From Chlorops oryzae (taxonomy: Eukaryota > Arthropoda > Insecta > Diptera > Chloropidae): a DNA stretch of 64,000 nt. Below the pieces are notes generated by a model. That model had not been told where the DNA came from. It worked only from the letters and a program-made list of their open reading frames with translations, and searched no databases. The position numbers and the translations under genes are program-made. Below, in pieces: positions 33,666 through 46,029 of this stretch. Location of the stretch: positions 5,350,822 through 5,414,821 of the forward strand of contig CM035808.1 in assembly GCA_020466095.1 (NCBI GenBank), given 5' to 3'. Position 1 is the stretch's first letter, and each line of letters begins with the position of its first letter.

Positions 33666-36600
33666 CTGTGCTGATCTCAACTTCACAAGCAGATTTTATA
33701 GGATTTGAAGTGTCAATTCAAAATGGCTTTTGGCAAATATTGCAAAAAAAAAATGGAAGCAAAATAAATAAATCTACGTGACATAGTCCGGGGATCTGTG
33801 CTTAGTGCTTAGAAGTTTTATTTTCTCTATAAAGGAACTCACCATCTGTATAAATCCTGTGCGCTGGCTGCGAGACTTAGGTTACCAAGTAGAGGTGGAC
33901 GTTCTTTGAGGTGGTGATGGTTCAGTAGGTCCGACGAGGATGCAAGTCTGTAGGATAAGAAAAACGAAAAAAAAACTTCACTGAGCGAACTTAACTATGA
34001 TTTTTTTAAAAGGGCGCACAGTTTTAAGGGCGCACAAAATTAAGCTAAAGATAGAAAATGTTTTTTCTTTGAAAAATTGAAAAAAAAAATTTCAAATTGG
34101 TTCCCATTTTTTTCGGATTAAATCTACCTCTGTTGCTATAAAGGTGATTTTTTATTAAAATTTAGAGTTTGATTTTTAAAAAGAAATAAAAGTTGTGGCA
34201 TTTTATTGAATATCGAAGAGGATGTGGGCTATCGAAAATTCTACCTCGAAAATTTCGCCATTCCTTTTTTCAATGGACAAAAAGTTTATATGCTTTGTCG
34301 TGCTTTGTCTTCTAGTTGATAAAAAATAAAAGTCTGGAGTCTGTTCTAACGATCTATGAAAAAAAAATTTACCGCCCACTTACGATTGTCTCGATAAAGT
34401 CAATTTTTATGTTAAAAATCACTGCAAAAATGTCTGGATATTAAGAAAAAAATTATTGCATATGTTAAAGATGATCAGTATTCATTAACGCTTTATTATA
34501 ATTTCTGATGGCAATGTTTATAAGAAATTAAGAACTAACTAAGAAATTACAAAAACAAAACATTATATTAAAATTTTTGTTTACGAATGTAAGAACATAC
34601 GAAACTATGATACTGAAAAGGCAGTTATCCAGCGGAAGTACCCCTAGGGACTGTCAGATTTGAACCATTTTTTGTATATATTCGTTTTTGAGTATAAACA
34701 ACATTCTGACAAAGTTTCATTCCAATCGGTTGAGTTTTAGATGTAGCTGCCATACAAAACTGCATGTAGGGGTCTATGGGGGGTACCCGAAGGGGTGAAC
34801 CGATTTCGATAAATTTTAGTTTATATCTTAATGACCTCAATTTACATCCGCATACCAATTTTCATTGTGATAGGACTATTCCTTTTATTTTTTGCCGCAC
34901 GATGTATGAAGCAATCCGACTGTGGGGCGCATTGTTATTCACAGTCCTTTTGATTTTCGAGCAGAACAAAAATTTCAATAGAAAAATGGTCGAGTCAAAA
35001 CAATTTTGGTTGATTTGATAGGAAATATGTTTAATTAAATTTCTTTCCGTTCGGTATAATTCTCATTTGGTTTATAAAATAGGACATACTCATAAGCAGG
35101 GCTCGGATATATATGCATTTATAAATTCAAAGCATACTTTATGGAGTAAAATTTTTGTTCAACTTACATAAAGTTAAGATTCAAATAGATTTTTAACTTC
35201 AATTAGAATTTTTATGAAGGTAGAAAAGCCGTTTGAAGTTCAACTTCACTAGACTTATTCGCAAAATGTTGGTAAGAAAAGTTTTTCCCCCATAAAGTAT
35301 GCTTTAAATTTATAATTGCATATATATCCGAGCCCTGCTCATAAGATATGTATTCATCTTAGAACTTTTTAAGCATTTCGAAAGCAGTCACGACAACGGA
35401 GTGACAAAATGATCGGATGAAGTCCATCCGATGACTATTTTTTGGGGTTATGTTCGGCCATTTGCTTTGAACGTTAATAAAATTTGTTTTGAAATTTCTT
35501 CTTTTATAGGTATTTATTTTAGAAAATTTGTTTTTATTTAAAAAAATATATTGTCATTTCAATTACGTCCGAGGTTGGTTCAACAATTAAATCCATTTTT
35601 GAAAATTATCATTTCAATTCAACCTGAAATATGGTTGATCCAAAATGAAAATCTTTATTTTTTCCAACAAGAAAATTTTTTTAAATTAAAAATTTTCCTT
35701 GTTGAAGCCATTTTGTATGTTTTTCCTTTTGATTTAACCAGCTTTCTGTTTGATTTTTTTCTCTGTGTATAAATATCGTTTCAAAAACTTCAAATATCGA
35801 TGGGCAATTCCACGAAATACGGTCCCACCGGTGACACCCGTGACAGTCATTCTGAGCAAAAATTGCTCCATTTCAGTGCCTATAACTAGTTTTAAAGCCT
35901 TTCAAAAACTAAAATTTTTTAAAATCCCATCCTTTTTCTACATTCAAATGACCTAAAAAATGAGTGTCACAGGTGGGACAGTATTCATGGAATTGCTTAG
36001 ATAATATTTTCATATTTTTTGGTGCCCTTCTCCCTTACCTTAACTGCGGTGGCTTGATACCGTTTTTCTCCATAACTTTTTCCAATTGACGGACACGCAG
36101 ACGCGTCATGTCCAATTCGTGTTTGACCTTCCAAAGGTGCGTATCACATATTGGGTCGTTGCAACGATGTTTCTTTAAAATTTCGGTCGCTTCAAAAACA
36201 GCGCCACGGAATGTTAACGATTTTCCCATCGATAGCGAGATGAGGGCACAGCAATGACCGCCATCCTTTTTGGCAAGCCGTTTCCTTATGTACTTGAAAT
36301 AGACATGTTCGAGCAGTAAAAGCAATGCGGCAAGTAGTATTCCAGCCATAAGTAATAGGAAAGCCGACAAGAATTGCTCGAGTGCCAAGGGATCCGAGGA
36401 TTTATGCTCTTGCTTGCCTGGCCGACACGAACCGGTCATCCAATAGCGACGTAATCGCTCTAAATCACCATTAGCACGAAATTCAAGTAGGCGTTTATTA
36501 AACATTTGGACGTATTTTGAGTTCCGACTGAAGGCGAGACCGTATCCTTTTTATTAAATATTAGATAAATGTTAGTATTGAGATGATTGTTAAAGGGGAG

Positions 36601-39154
36601 AAGGAGAGAGAGAAAAAAAAAACGGCATTCACCTGTCATAGCATACCAGCTACCGACGGTCATTAAACGACAATCTTCATCCTGTGCAACTAGATAATCG
36701 AGAACAGTTCCATCGTAGATAAATGCATCCAAATTGCCATTTAGTACGGCAGCGACGCCTTCAGCTACGCTAGTCTTATTGTATCTGAGGGAAAAAAGGA
36801 ATGATTCAAGGATGATTCAAGGATAATTCAAGAATGATGATTTGAAAAGTTAAGAAGAAGAAGGACTTTTCTACATACTGTCTCATATAGTGATGCATAT
36901 CCCTGTAATATTTGTGAATTGTTGAGTCCGTATGACTGTACGGTATAGTTCCGTATTTGAATGGCGGCTTATGAGAATAAGGATATGCCAGACGTGTGTC
37001 ATTTAAGCCACTGAACTCGTGAAACTCCTCTCTGTGAAACAAAACCGATCACACTTTGCCTTTCGTTTGACTTTGTTTCGACTTACCTCGTTATCATGAA
37101 CGCTGCTAAGTTGGCAGTGTATATGGCCAAAAATACGACAGCGAAGAGGGCCCAAACGTTTGTCATGAAGCGTGAAGTGAAACCTCGAGGCGAGTCAACA
37201 TGTACGGCCGCTTGGAAGAGTACGGCCCAAACCAACCAATACGTACGAAACAATGAGAAACGATAGGGCGTCACATTGGTATTTTGAAGGTAAAGCTTCA
37301 TATCATAGCCACTGGGCGATAGCCATTCGAAAAGGAAGATCATAAACGTTGCCGCCTGAATAGCCACAATACCGACCTTTAAAGTACATAATCACACACA
37401 CAAAAGTCAATTGCAATCATATATATATGCAGGAGGATCTCACGAATAGAAATTTTTCAAATTTTTGAACTCACCAACATCCACGATGCCGTATCGAATG
37501 GTTCTAAAAATGCCGTTGGCGATATAATTCCCGTACGCTTTGCGACAACAATCGCGATTCCCGTTTCCATGAATGGCTCACTAAAATCCACAACAGCCTC
37601 ACGTTCAGTATTTATCATAAGTGAGGTCAATACCATATCGGTCTTGCGATTAACCAAATCCGCGATTAGGCCATTCCATTTACCATTCTCAAGTGTACCC
37701 CATCTACCATCTTCGACGCGTACGAGTTCGTAGGTGAAACCCAGCTCTTCGGCAAATTTCTCCAACAGATCGATGCAGAAGCCGCTGCAGCACTGATAGA
37801 ACGACTCATTGCGATGTGCCTGTCCCACATCGATGTCGGCAGCCATCTCGTGATCAGCTGCGACACGACACAGGACACCACGATCCATGAGACATTTGCC
37901 GCTGATTGGATCGGCGGGCGACAGATTGATATAGGGTGCCTCTTCGAGAAAGGTGATTTTCAAATGGAATTTTTCGGGTACACCTTGTGGCGGCGCATGT
38001 GAATTACCCGGCCATGCGATGTCACGTATATCGAGCTTCTGTGTCTCCCACGATTTCCACACTCCGATCTTGTTATAAAAAGAAACGAAAAAAAAAAATA
38101 ACCAAGTGGATCAGAAAAGAATCACTAATGCAAGTTCCAGTTATGTACCTCTTCCCAAACTAGATTCTTATTATTCGCTCCTGGCCGGAGATTCATTATT
38201 TTCAGCTCGGCCGATTTCAGATCCCCATCGGCGGTGAATTCAATATTTGGCTTATTCAGATCTCCTTCGATTGAGACATTCCTCAGATAGCGAAAGAAAC
38301 TGAAAGAAAAAGAAAAACCCGAAAAATTCCACAGCGAATTTTAGAGCCCCGAAAAGTATACTTCAATTTTTTTTAAACTCACATTTCCCCATTATCCCAT
38401 CGACCACGACCCTCGTCCTCGCACGATAACGATTGCGTTGTTAATTTTCGCCCTTGATTCGCCGGATCGGTTAGATAGGCTTCAACACCGTAACCGTAAA
38501 TTTTGATCGCATTCGATATTTCGTTCATCAGTGCCGCACTGCTCGTATCGAAATGGACGCCCAACATTCCGATTGGGAATTGCGAGTGCGCATCCTTTTT
38601 CTCGATCACTGACTGACTGACAACCCATACGTAATTCTCGCCCGTTAACTTCATCTCTTCAGCAGCTCTAAGAATAGTAATGGCCTCGCCTTGGGTGGCG
38701 TAAAGGAGCATAACACGCGCCTCGCTATTCACCAATTCCATCAAGTCACTTGTACGCGTTACAACAATTGAATTTAGTATCGTGAATTTAAAATGCTCCT
38801 GCATCTCGGCGACACGCTCCCTTACAGCCTGCACAAAATCATCGTGACCAGCTATTTGGGATGTGACCACCGAGAACTGATGCCATTTGTAACGTTCGAG
38901 TATGCTCAACATAGCGGCGCTTTGATGTTCTATACTTGGAGCTAACTGAAGCTGAAGTGTCGACTGAGAGGCACGCCGCTCCAAACCGGAGTTATCGGCA
39001 TTCCACGATATAACCGGTATGCCCAGGTAACCGGCCAGCTGTAAGAAATACTGAGCGGACGCCGTACTATGTCCGAACTGCTCGTTGTTCATCATGTACA
39101 GAATGGCGGAAACGTTCGCATGCAGGAATTCCTTGCATAATGTGCTTAGAATCG
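33536..39154 (-). CDS. Nmdar2: NMDA-type ionotropic glutamate receptor subunit 2 (partial, N-terminus missing)
   Basis: Nine minus-strand exons join in frame: 39154-38383, 38299-38149, 38068-37475, 37376-37087, 37031-36879, 36784-36633, 36546-36039, 33947-33843 and 33665-33536. All introns are GT-AG. They encode 950 residues (numbered from the window's first full codon) plus a stop. Order: amino-terminal domain 1-275, S1 lobe about 340-490, M1 506-524, re-entrant pore M2 550-563, M3 576-600 with YTANLAAF, S2 603-755, M4 761-783, intracellular tail to 950. [22 protein letters not shown] and the [11 protein letters not shown]4 region fit NR2 rather than NR1. It is a synaptic cation channel subunit that should bind glutamate and pair with NR1. 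The first exon begins in phase 1, so the signal peptide and first ATD strand are encoded upstream and were not found. The last exon is the least certain. Confidence 0.95.
33843..33947 (-). CDS. Nmdar2: Nmdar2 tail exon
   Basis: The exon is bounded by CCTACAG at 33948 and GATG|GTGAGT at 33842. In the required phase it reads (R)[13 protein letters not shown], which matches the RLASTSDLLNSHHL start of the Drosophila tail as I recall it, then [21 protein letters not shown]. This proves the gene continues past the donor at 36038 across a 2.1-kb intron. Confidence 0.85.
33948..36038 (-). other. Nmdar2 intron with repeats
   Basis: This 2.1-kb intron holds the family E MITE at 35097-35337. It also holds, at about 34610-34960, a repeat-like stretch (CATTCCAATCGGTTGAGTTTTAGATGTAGCTGCCATAC phrase) of a type common in fly genomes. 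The donor is AG|GTAAGG at 36038. Confidence 0.7.
35089..35345. mobile_element. hAT-like MITE family E, copy 3 (241 bp)
   Basis: The element runs 35097-35337. It starts CAGGGCTCGGATATATATGC and ends with its complement, flanked by exact CTCATAAG duplications (35089-35096 and 35338-35345). It lies inside an Nmdar2 intron. Confidence 0.9.
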
Positions 39155-39580
39155 CTAAAAGATTCGCAAAAAAAAAGACCAAAATTCGAACAGAAATGGA
39201 TAGTGGAGAGAAGAGAGAGAGAGAGAGAGAGAGAGTATTATATTAATGAGAGAAATTCATGGGCAAATTGGCGAATGATAATGAATGGCACTGGAGCCAT
39301 TTGCTGATGATGACGATGAAACGATGAACTGCGAAATTTTAATGAATTCAAATGTGTAGGTACTACCCTTCGTGAAAATCTTCGAATCGAAATAATTAAA
39401 TTCTAGCAACGTTCTTTTTTGCGCAAACATTTACCCCGATAGAGATATTGCGCTATTTTATAAATATTTTTTTTTTTTTTGAAAGAATGGAGGATGAGGA
39501 TGGCGCAAAAACGCCAAATGAATGCGAATGCGAAAGAGAAAATAGAACTGAAAACGAAATCAAATAAAGAAACAGATAGA
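39155..39580 (-). other. Start of the upstream Nmdar2 intron, with an AG microsatellite
   Basis: The acceptor of the first in-window exon is GCGAATCTTTTAG. An AG/GA microsatellite lies at 39208-39234. No upstream exon recognised. Confidence 0.5.
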
Positions 39581-39584
39581 AAAC

Positions 39585-40703
39585 AAATAAGGGTGTTATA
39601 GTCAATAGAATACCCGACACAGACAAACATGTTCAAATAATTTTTAAGCCGCGCCCAAAAAACAGAACCACTAAGAAGAAATATTCTAGAGGTTTTTAAG
39701 GCCATTGGGGGCCGCCATATACCGACTATTGTTAGATTTCTTTATGAAAACCGCCCCTTTGGCACGCCCAATTTTCCAATTAATTTTGGAACTCTAATCG
39801 GAGGCTTAAATATACGCTGCATATTCTAAGTTTCATTGAAATATTTCGGAAAAGTATGATTTTTGGGCAGTTTTGAGATTTTTGTGACAGACCCTAGTAC
39901 TGGAGGTACCCTTAATAATGGACCGATCAAGAAAATTTTTAGAGAGGATGTTTATGGCGACAAAGGAAGCATAAGTGTCAAATTTCGTTCAAGTCCCATT
40001 TGAATTTCGGGTGTAGGGGACAATTTTGGAAAAATGGTCTTCTGCCACGCCCACTTTTACAATTTTTAGAAATCGCATTAATTGCCTTTAAACATGTTAA
40101 AATATCAAATTTCATCAAAATATCTTGAATTTCCGATTTTGGGGCAGTTTTGAGATTTTTGTGACAGACCCTAGTACTGGAGGTACCCTTAATAATGGAC
40201 CGATCAAGAAAATTTTTGGAGAGGATGTTTATGGCGACAAAGGAAGCATAAGTTCAAATTTCGTTCAAGTCCCATTTGGAGACAATTTTCGAAAAACGCC
40301 TCTGCCACGCCCATTTTAAAATTTTTGGAAGCATTAATTAGTACTCAATTATATCAAAATTCCTCAAAATATCTTGAAATTTCAGTTTTAGAGCAGTTTT
40401 GTGATTTTCGTAACAGACCACTAGTACTGGAGGTACCCTAAAATGGTCCGATGGGTCCATTCAGAACTTGTTCTTACTCATGTGCTTGAGCGACATACCA
40501 AATACTCAACTCTTCGATAAGAAACTGTTACCGAGACAGATCAGAAAGACGCAGCACGCATTGCTAAATCGAATTCTGGTGACGCTGATCATTTATATTT
40601 ATATGTCTAATCTCGACTGGTTCTGGTTGATACACACGATACCGACACAAAGGCGACAGACAATACCCTCGACACAGAGTGTGTCGGGTATAAAAATTGT
40701 AAA
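39585..40703. repeat. Composite repeat: three diverged direct units between GTGTCGGGTAT-type ends
   Basis: A unit of about 250-280 bp is repeated three times, at about 39860, 40137 and 40387. Each has the phrase GACAGACC(A)CTAGTACTGGAGG, TTAATAATGGACCGATCAAG (first two) and GCCACGCCCA. The block is bounded by TACCCGACAC (39610) and its complement GTGTCGGGTA (about 40690). It resembles dispersed Helitron-type fly repeats, but the class is not certain. Confidence 0.5.
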
Positions 40704-42242
40704 TAAAACGAAATGAAATAGAATTTCAGTCAAAGCGGAGAACGATCGAAAGCCCACGCATATCCTTGTACGAAGCTCAATAATTTAATTAAGTTGAACT
40801 CCTCACCGGGGGGAATAAACGATTATCGCAAAAGGCGGACAGGCGGCATACCGTAACAGGGCGGTAACGTAAAGAATATATATACATATATATATATATG
40901 TGTGTATCGAATTATTCAAAATCGTCCCGAATATCGATTCGTTAAAGCTGTTGGCGGGTTGGCGGGCGGTTTGCTGAACGGATTCCGTATAGAATTACAA
41001 TGAAGTTGATTAGTGGCAAGTTCAATGGTACTTTTAACCACTTAAAAGCAATAAAAAACATCGCACGAGTAAATTAATAGAATACAAAAGCTTTCCTTCT
41101 CCCTCACCCCACTCTATCGCTCTTTTGCCATCCCCGCCCACGAAAGCATTCAGATATGCTGACACCTAAGTGGCATATCGCCGCAGTAAGGACTCGATGA
41201 AGTGTGTCTCGTAAATGGACTGGTTTAGGTGGAAATTAAAAGGAAAACGGAAATTTTTTCTTTGTTTTTGGTGTTATTATATATATTGGGAAAAATAGAT
41301 TTGAAGAAGAAAAAAAAAAAAACACTTTAACTTGGCAGACCAACCGAAAAACATCAGAAATTCAATTAACATTTATTTCGAATTTTACTTTTGGCTTATT
41401 AAGAAGCATTAATTGAATAAGAAATGAAGGACACCTTTTGAGGTAATTACTTTCGTTGCAGAACAAACAAGGCGGATGACCGTAGGATGTGCGTGGAAAA
41501 GATAATTAAGGCAAGCAATTGTAATTCCAAAGAACAATTAATCGGAAAGAGAATTTCACCTCGTTGAAGACGGTCATCCACAATTCTAATTAAGTTTATT
41601 TAGGTTATTTTCCATTGTTTGTGGGCTTAAAATTGAATTACCTAAAAAACATTTCAGTCCTTCAGCTTTCAGCTTGCAGCATTCTATCAATTCTGAAGAG
41701 CTTTAAAATGCCTTTGCCTGTAATTATACATTGATAAGGAAAATTGTTTTTCGTTTGCAGAAAACAATTGTTGGAAATTTTTAGCCAAATTGATTTCTTC
41801 TCACGTCTCGTGTTTTCGAAGTGAAATTTCATTTCGGATCGAGTGTTGCTGCAGCTAATCTGGAATTGTGGTCGAAACTTAAAATCCTTTCTGAATATTA
41901 AATATTCTCATTCGAATTTAAGTCAATATGAATTTTCCTTTTAGTATTTTTTTTTTTTTTTGAAGCACTCAATCCGAAATCGTATTGAAGGCACGTTAGG
42001 TGAGACACACGTGCCTGCGGCTGATGATCCAAGAAACTGGGAAAAACTCTTCGGCAAACGAAACGAATTGCTTTTCGAGAGATGAATTTAATTTTAAAAT
42101 TCTTTCATATTGAATATCTACGACAGTGGTTCTTAAGCTTTGTCTGCTCCCAGCGGCCAAAAGGCTGCCTACAGAAGAAATGAACTGTAGCACATTTCGT
42201 AGGCGGTAATGCATTCGACCTCATATACCATCTTAGTATACT
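40704..42242. other. Noncoding (probably intronic) DNA
   Basis: A TATATG/ATATAT patch lies at 40879-40902. No exon seen. A 72-codon minus frame near 42000-42210 lacks family features. Confidence 0.35.
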
Positions 42243-42249
42243 TTTCTAC

Positions 42250-43156
42250 AACCACCACCAAGCTTTTGGTGGACAGTTCACCTACAATCTCGTATACTTT
42301 GTAAGCTATTGGTAGGCACTTCGTCTACAATTTCGTATACTTTGTAAGCTATTGGTAGGCAGTTCGTCTACAATCTCGTATACTTTGTAAGCTATTGGTA
42401 GGCAGTTCGTCTACAATCTCGTATACTTTGTAAGCTGTTGGTAGGCAGTTCGTCTACAATTTCGTATACTTTGTAAGCTATTGGTAGGCAGCTCGTCTAC
42501 AATCTCGTATACTTTGTAAGCTATTGGTAGGCAGTTCGTCTACAATCTTGTATACTTTGTAAGCTATTGGTAGGCAGTTCGTCTACAATCTCGTATACTT
42601 TGTAAGCTATTGGTAGGCAGTTCGTCTACAATCTCGTATACTTTGTAAGCTATTGGTAGGCAGTTCGTCTACAATCTCGTATACTTTGTAAGCTATTGGT
42701 AGGCAGTTCGTCTAATCTAACTTTGTACTATGGTAGCAGTTCGTCTACAATCGTATACTTTGTAAGCTAATGGTAGGCAGTTCGTCTACAATCTCGTATA
42801 CTTTGTAAGCTATTGGTAGGCAGTTCGTCTACAATCTCGTATACTTTGTAAGCTATTGGTAGGCAGTTCGTCTACAATCTCGTATACTTTGTAGCTATGG
42901 TAGGCAGTTCGTCTACAATCTCGTATACTTTGTAAGCTATTGGTAGGCAGTTCGTCTACAATCTCGTATACTTTGTAAGCTATTGGTAAGCAGTTGGTCT
43001 ACAATCTCGTATACTTTGTAAGCTATTGGTAGGCAGTTCGTCTACAATCTCGTATACTTTGTAAGCTGTTGGTAGGCAGTTAGTCTGCAATCTCGTATAC
43101 TTTGTAAGCTATTGGTACGCAGATTCGTCTACAATCTCGTATACTTTGTAGCTATT
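42250..43156. repeat. 43-bp minisatellite, about 20 tandem units
   Basis: The unit is 43 bp and contains TTTGTAAGCTATTGGTAGGC followed by AGTTCGTCTACAATCTCGTA and TAC. Most units differ by 0-2 bases; a few carry short deletions (near 42715-42745, 42893 and 43148). Similarity between neighbours is high in the middle and lower at the edges, the usual picture for unequal exchange. The right end is interrupted by the element at 43159. Confidence 0.95.
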
Positions 43157-43312
43157 AACCCTCTAATTCCTGGTTCCGTCTCTAGACGGACTTTTTTCGA
43201 ACAAATTTCCAAAAAAAAAAACTAATAATAATTTCAGATTCATGTTTTTCTACCTAAAATTAATCATATCTGAATTTTTCATTAAAAAAAAAAAAATTGT
43301 GGCATTAGAGGG
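43155..43312. mobile_element. piggyBac-like MITE, copy 2, inserted at the minisatellite edge
   Basis: TTAA at 43155-43158 is followed by CCCTCTAATTCC, with the complement GGCATTAGAGGG ending at 43312. The interior matches the copy at 31952-32106. The right TTAA is lost (CTGA). The left flank GTAGCTATT is the minisatellite unit, so it landed in the array. Confidence 0.8.
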
Positions 43313-44353
43313 CTGATATTCAAGTCGCTTAACAAATTTCACTTTCGTAATTCTTTATTAAAATTATGAATGCGGAGGGACTCATATATGACTCTGATAT
43401 GGGCTCCTTGGGTATATGACTTCGGACTCATCTAGGACGACCTTCGAAAGAAGGAACACACGCCCGTGAATACTCTTAAAAGAGCTCATTTTGAAGTCTC
43501 ACACTCGAAATAAGGATTCATAAATGACTCATTTAAGACTCTAAATATTTGCTGTGTATAAATCCATTTCAATACATTCCAAAGAAAGAAAAAAAAAAAT
43601 AAATAAATACAATTCTTAGAAGCACTTCAACACATCAGCTTTCGATTAAAGGATGTTCTGTTGAGCAAGGAATTTTTGATTGAGGACATCGAACTGCACT
43701 TATTTCTAGAATTTTAGACAACTAGTTAAGAAACACTGTTCCGAAGCTTTAGTAAATTCTTTAAGTTCATGTTTGCATGAATGTATGTATGTATGTATCA
43801 GAGCAATGTGCACTTGCTTGTTTACATACATCCCAAAGAGAAGAGAAAAAGTGAAGTGAATGGATTTAGGTAAATAAAAAGTTTTCATTTCGATTTTCGA
43901 ATTAAATGAATTTTAAAAATTGAACAATTACACCTTTTATTTATTTAACCTAAGTTTTTAGTATTCAATTTATTTAAGCTTTTAAAAGAAAAGAAAACGA
44001 AACCCAGTACAACCAATAAGAAATAATATTACCTTAGGCCATTTGGTAATAGGGAAATAAAAGAAATAGAAATATTAGAATAATATTAAAGGAATATAAT
44101 CTAAAGAAATATTGCTGATTTATTCAAGCGTTATTTATGAAAAATCGATTTTTATTGCTGCATAACCGGGCTATATTCATAGGAATTTGAAAGACAGATC
44201 AATGAAATTTATTCATCGAGAAATTTTTCATTGAAGACCAAACAAAAAACAAGGAAAACCAAGGATTCAATTCATAAAGCAACGAATCAACTACTTCTTT
44301 GTTTTATTTTTTGTTCTCAGATAATGCTTCGTAATTGGTTTCCTCAAAGCTGC

Positions 44354-44387
<34 letters not shown>

Positions 44388-45751
44388 GGTTTTTGTTCGA
44401 TAGCACAAAATACGACGAACGAAGCGACTTTAATTGTTCGAAGCCGAATACTTAGAAAGGATAAACATTTTCCATTTTAATTAAGGATCAACGTGTTGAA
44501 GTGCGCCACACTTCAGTCTGATGAATTAACATTCAGTAAAAGCACTTAAGACAAATAATAACAAAAACAAAAAAAAAATAAATAAAATTTTCTTCCCACA
44601 ACTCGAGAGATGAAGATGAAGAACTTTTAATGGGGCTTAGGTTCAACGAGACAAGAATATAATCAGCTTTGGAGAAGAAAGTCAGTCAATCAAGGCAAAA
44701 AAACAAGCATCGAGAAATCGTAATTTCGAACAACAATCAGAGAAACTTTTAAGCGACAATGCAAAGTACGAATGGAGCACAAAGAATATTTAACTGAATT
44801 ATATCGCAGTCGGGAGCAGTGACTTCTGTTTTTATTTAATCAAAATTTATATTCAGTTCACTTCTGGCGAAAGGAGCGATGACTGGCGCGGCGACGATGG
44901 CGATGAAGTTGCCGACTGAATTCGTGATGCTCAAAGGAATTCAGGGCTTGATGTTTGGAAAATCAGTTACTACTTTTCGCTGCCTCACTTCGTTAGGGTT
45001 GCAAAAAAAAAAGGAATTTTTTTTTTTTTTTGGTTGTATGCGAATTTCCAAGTCTTTGTGGAAAATTTTCGTTCAAAAGCGAAAGTCATAAATTAAATTA
45101 TAACACTGTCAACCAATTTAACTCAATGTGCTGGCAAAATTGTTCGCTCGCATGCATCAGTATATGATGGCATTGGCTTAAACATCAAAAACACCACCAT
45201 CGCCGGCATCCTCGCAGTAGTCATCGTCGTCATTCATCGTCATCGTCGTCATCATCATCATAACTGGCAACCAACCGACCAAAGAATAAAGCAGCCTGTT
45301 TGCAGATCGACTTTGTGTGTCCTTAAATGTTCTTTTATACGCTTGAAAGGACGAGCAAGGTAAATGTGGTTTATGGTTATGGTATGATAAAAGAGAAATA
45401 TGACGAAAGGGAAAAATTTTTAGAAGGTGCTTCAAAAAAAAAAAAAAAAATCCCCAGGTTAACCAAGGCATTTTAAGCGTGTTTTTCTTTGAGTTTTTTT
45501 TTTTTTTTTTTTGAATCGCCCCCAAAACCGGCACAAGGAATAATTTTTCAAATACATGCAATATTTTGTATGCTCTCTACTTAATTCTATTAGTTATGAG
45601 ATGACTCTGTTAAGTTATTTACAGGATCTTTATCGTTTTGATAGTTTCAAGTCTATAAAGAAATCCACCTTAAGAACTTTTAAAATGAGTTTAAGAATAA
45701 AATTGTGGCTCGCTTATTCATGGAACGAAGATATTTTCGTACAGTCATGAC
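43313..45751. other. Noncoding DNA with microsatellites
   Basis: Contains TGTA (43780-43798), a TTA array (44356-44387) and a GTCATC-type patch (45220-45262) that produces poly-aspartate or poly-methionine frames. GC-richer spots at 44870-44960 and 45180-45290 were examined and show no splice-bounded exon. Confidence 0.4.
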
Positions 45752-45992
45752 CAGGCTCGGATTTTGTTGACTTTTATAAATTTCAAGCATACTTTATGGA
45801 GCAAAAATTTTCCTTACCAATATTTTGTGAATAAGTTTAACGAAGTTGAACTTTAAACCGCTTTTCTAACTTCACAAAAATTCATATTGAAGTAAAATAT
45901 CGATTTGAATCTTACCTTTATGTAATTTGAGCAACATTTTTACTCCATAAAGTATGCTTTACATTTTATTAAGTCAACAAAATCCGAGCCTT
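45752..45992. mobile_element. hAT-like MITE family E, copy 4
   Basis: CAGGCTCGGATTTTGTTGAC at the left and the complement ending GAGCCTTA at the right enclose the family interior (CATACTTTATGGAGC...). The flanks do not match, so the duplication is lost or the ends decayed. Confidence 0.75.
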
Positions 45993-46029
45993 ACTTATAT
46001 TATTTACATGAGATTCTATAAGTATGTTT

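Noticed and set aside
36035..36038. Stop codon ending Nmdar2 after PPQLR
   Set aside because: The apparent stop lies in a GTAAGG donor. The tail continues in a well-matched exon at 33947.
42250..43156. CRISPR-like array of regular repeats
   Set aside because: Units are contiguous 43-bp tandem copies with no unique spacers, in a eukaryotic intron. It is a minisatellite.
44879..45091. GC-richer start with signal-like sequence
   Set aside because: The frame is short, ends in a poly-A-derived lysine/phenylalanine run, and lacks a splice donor or homology.
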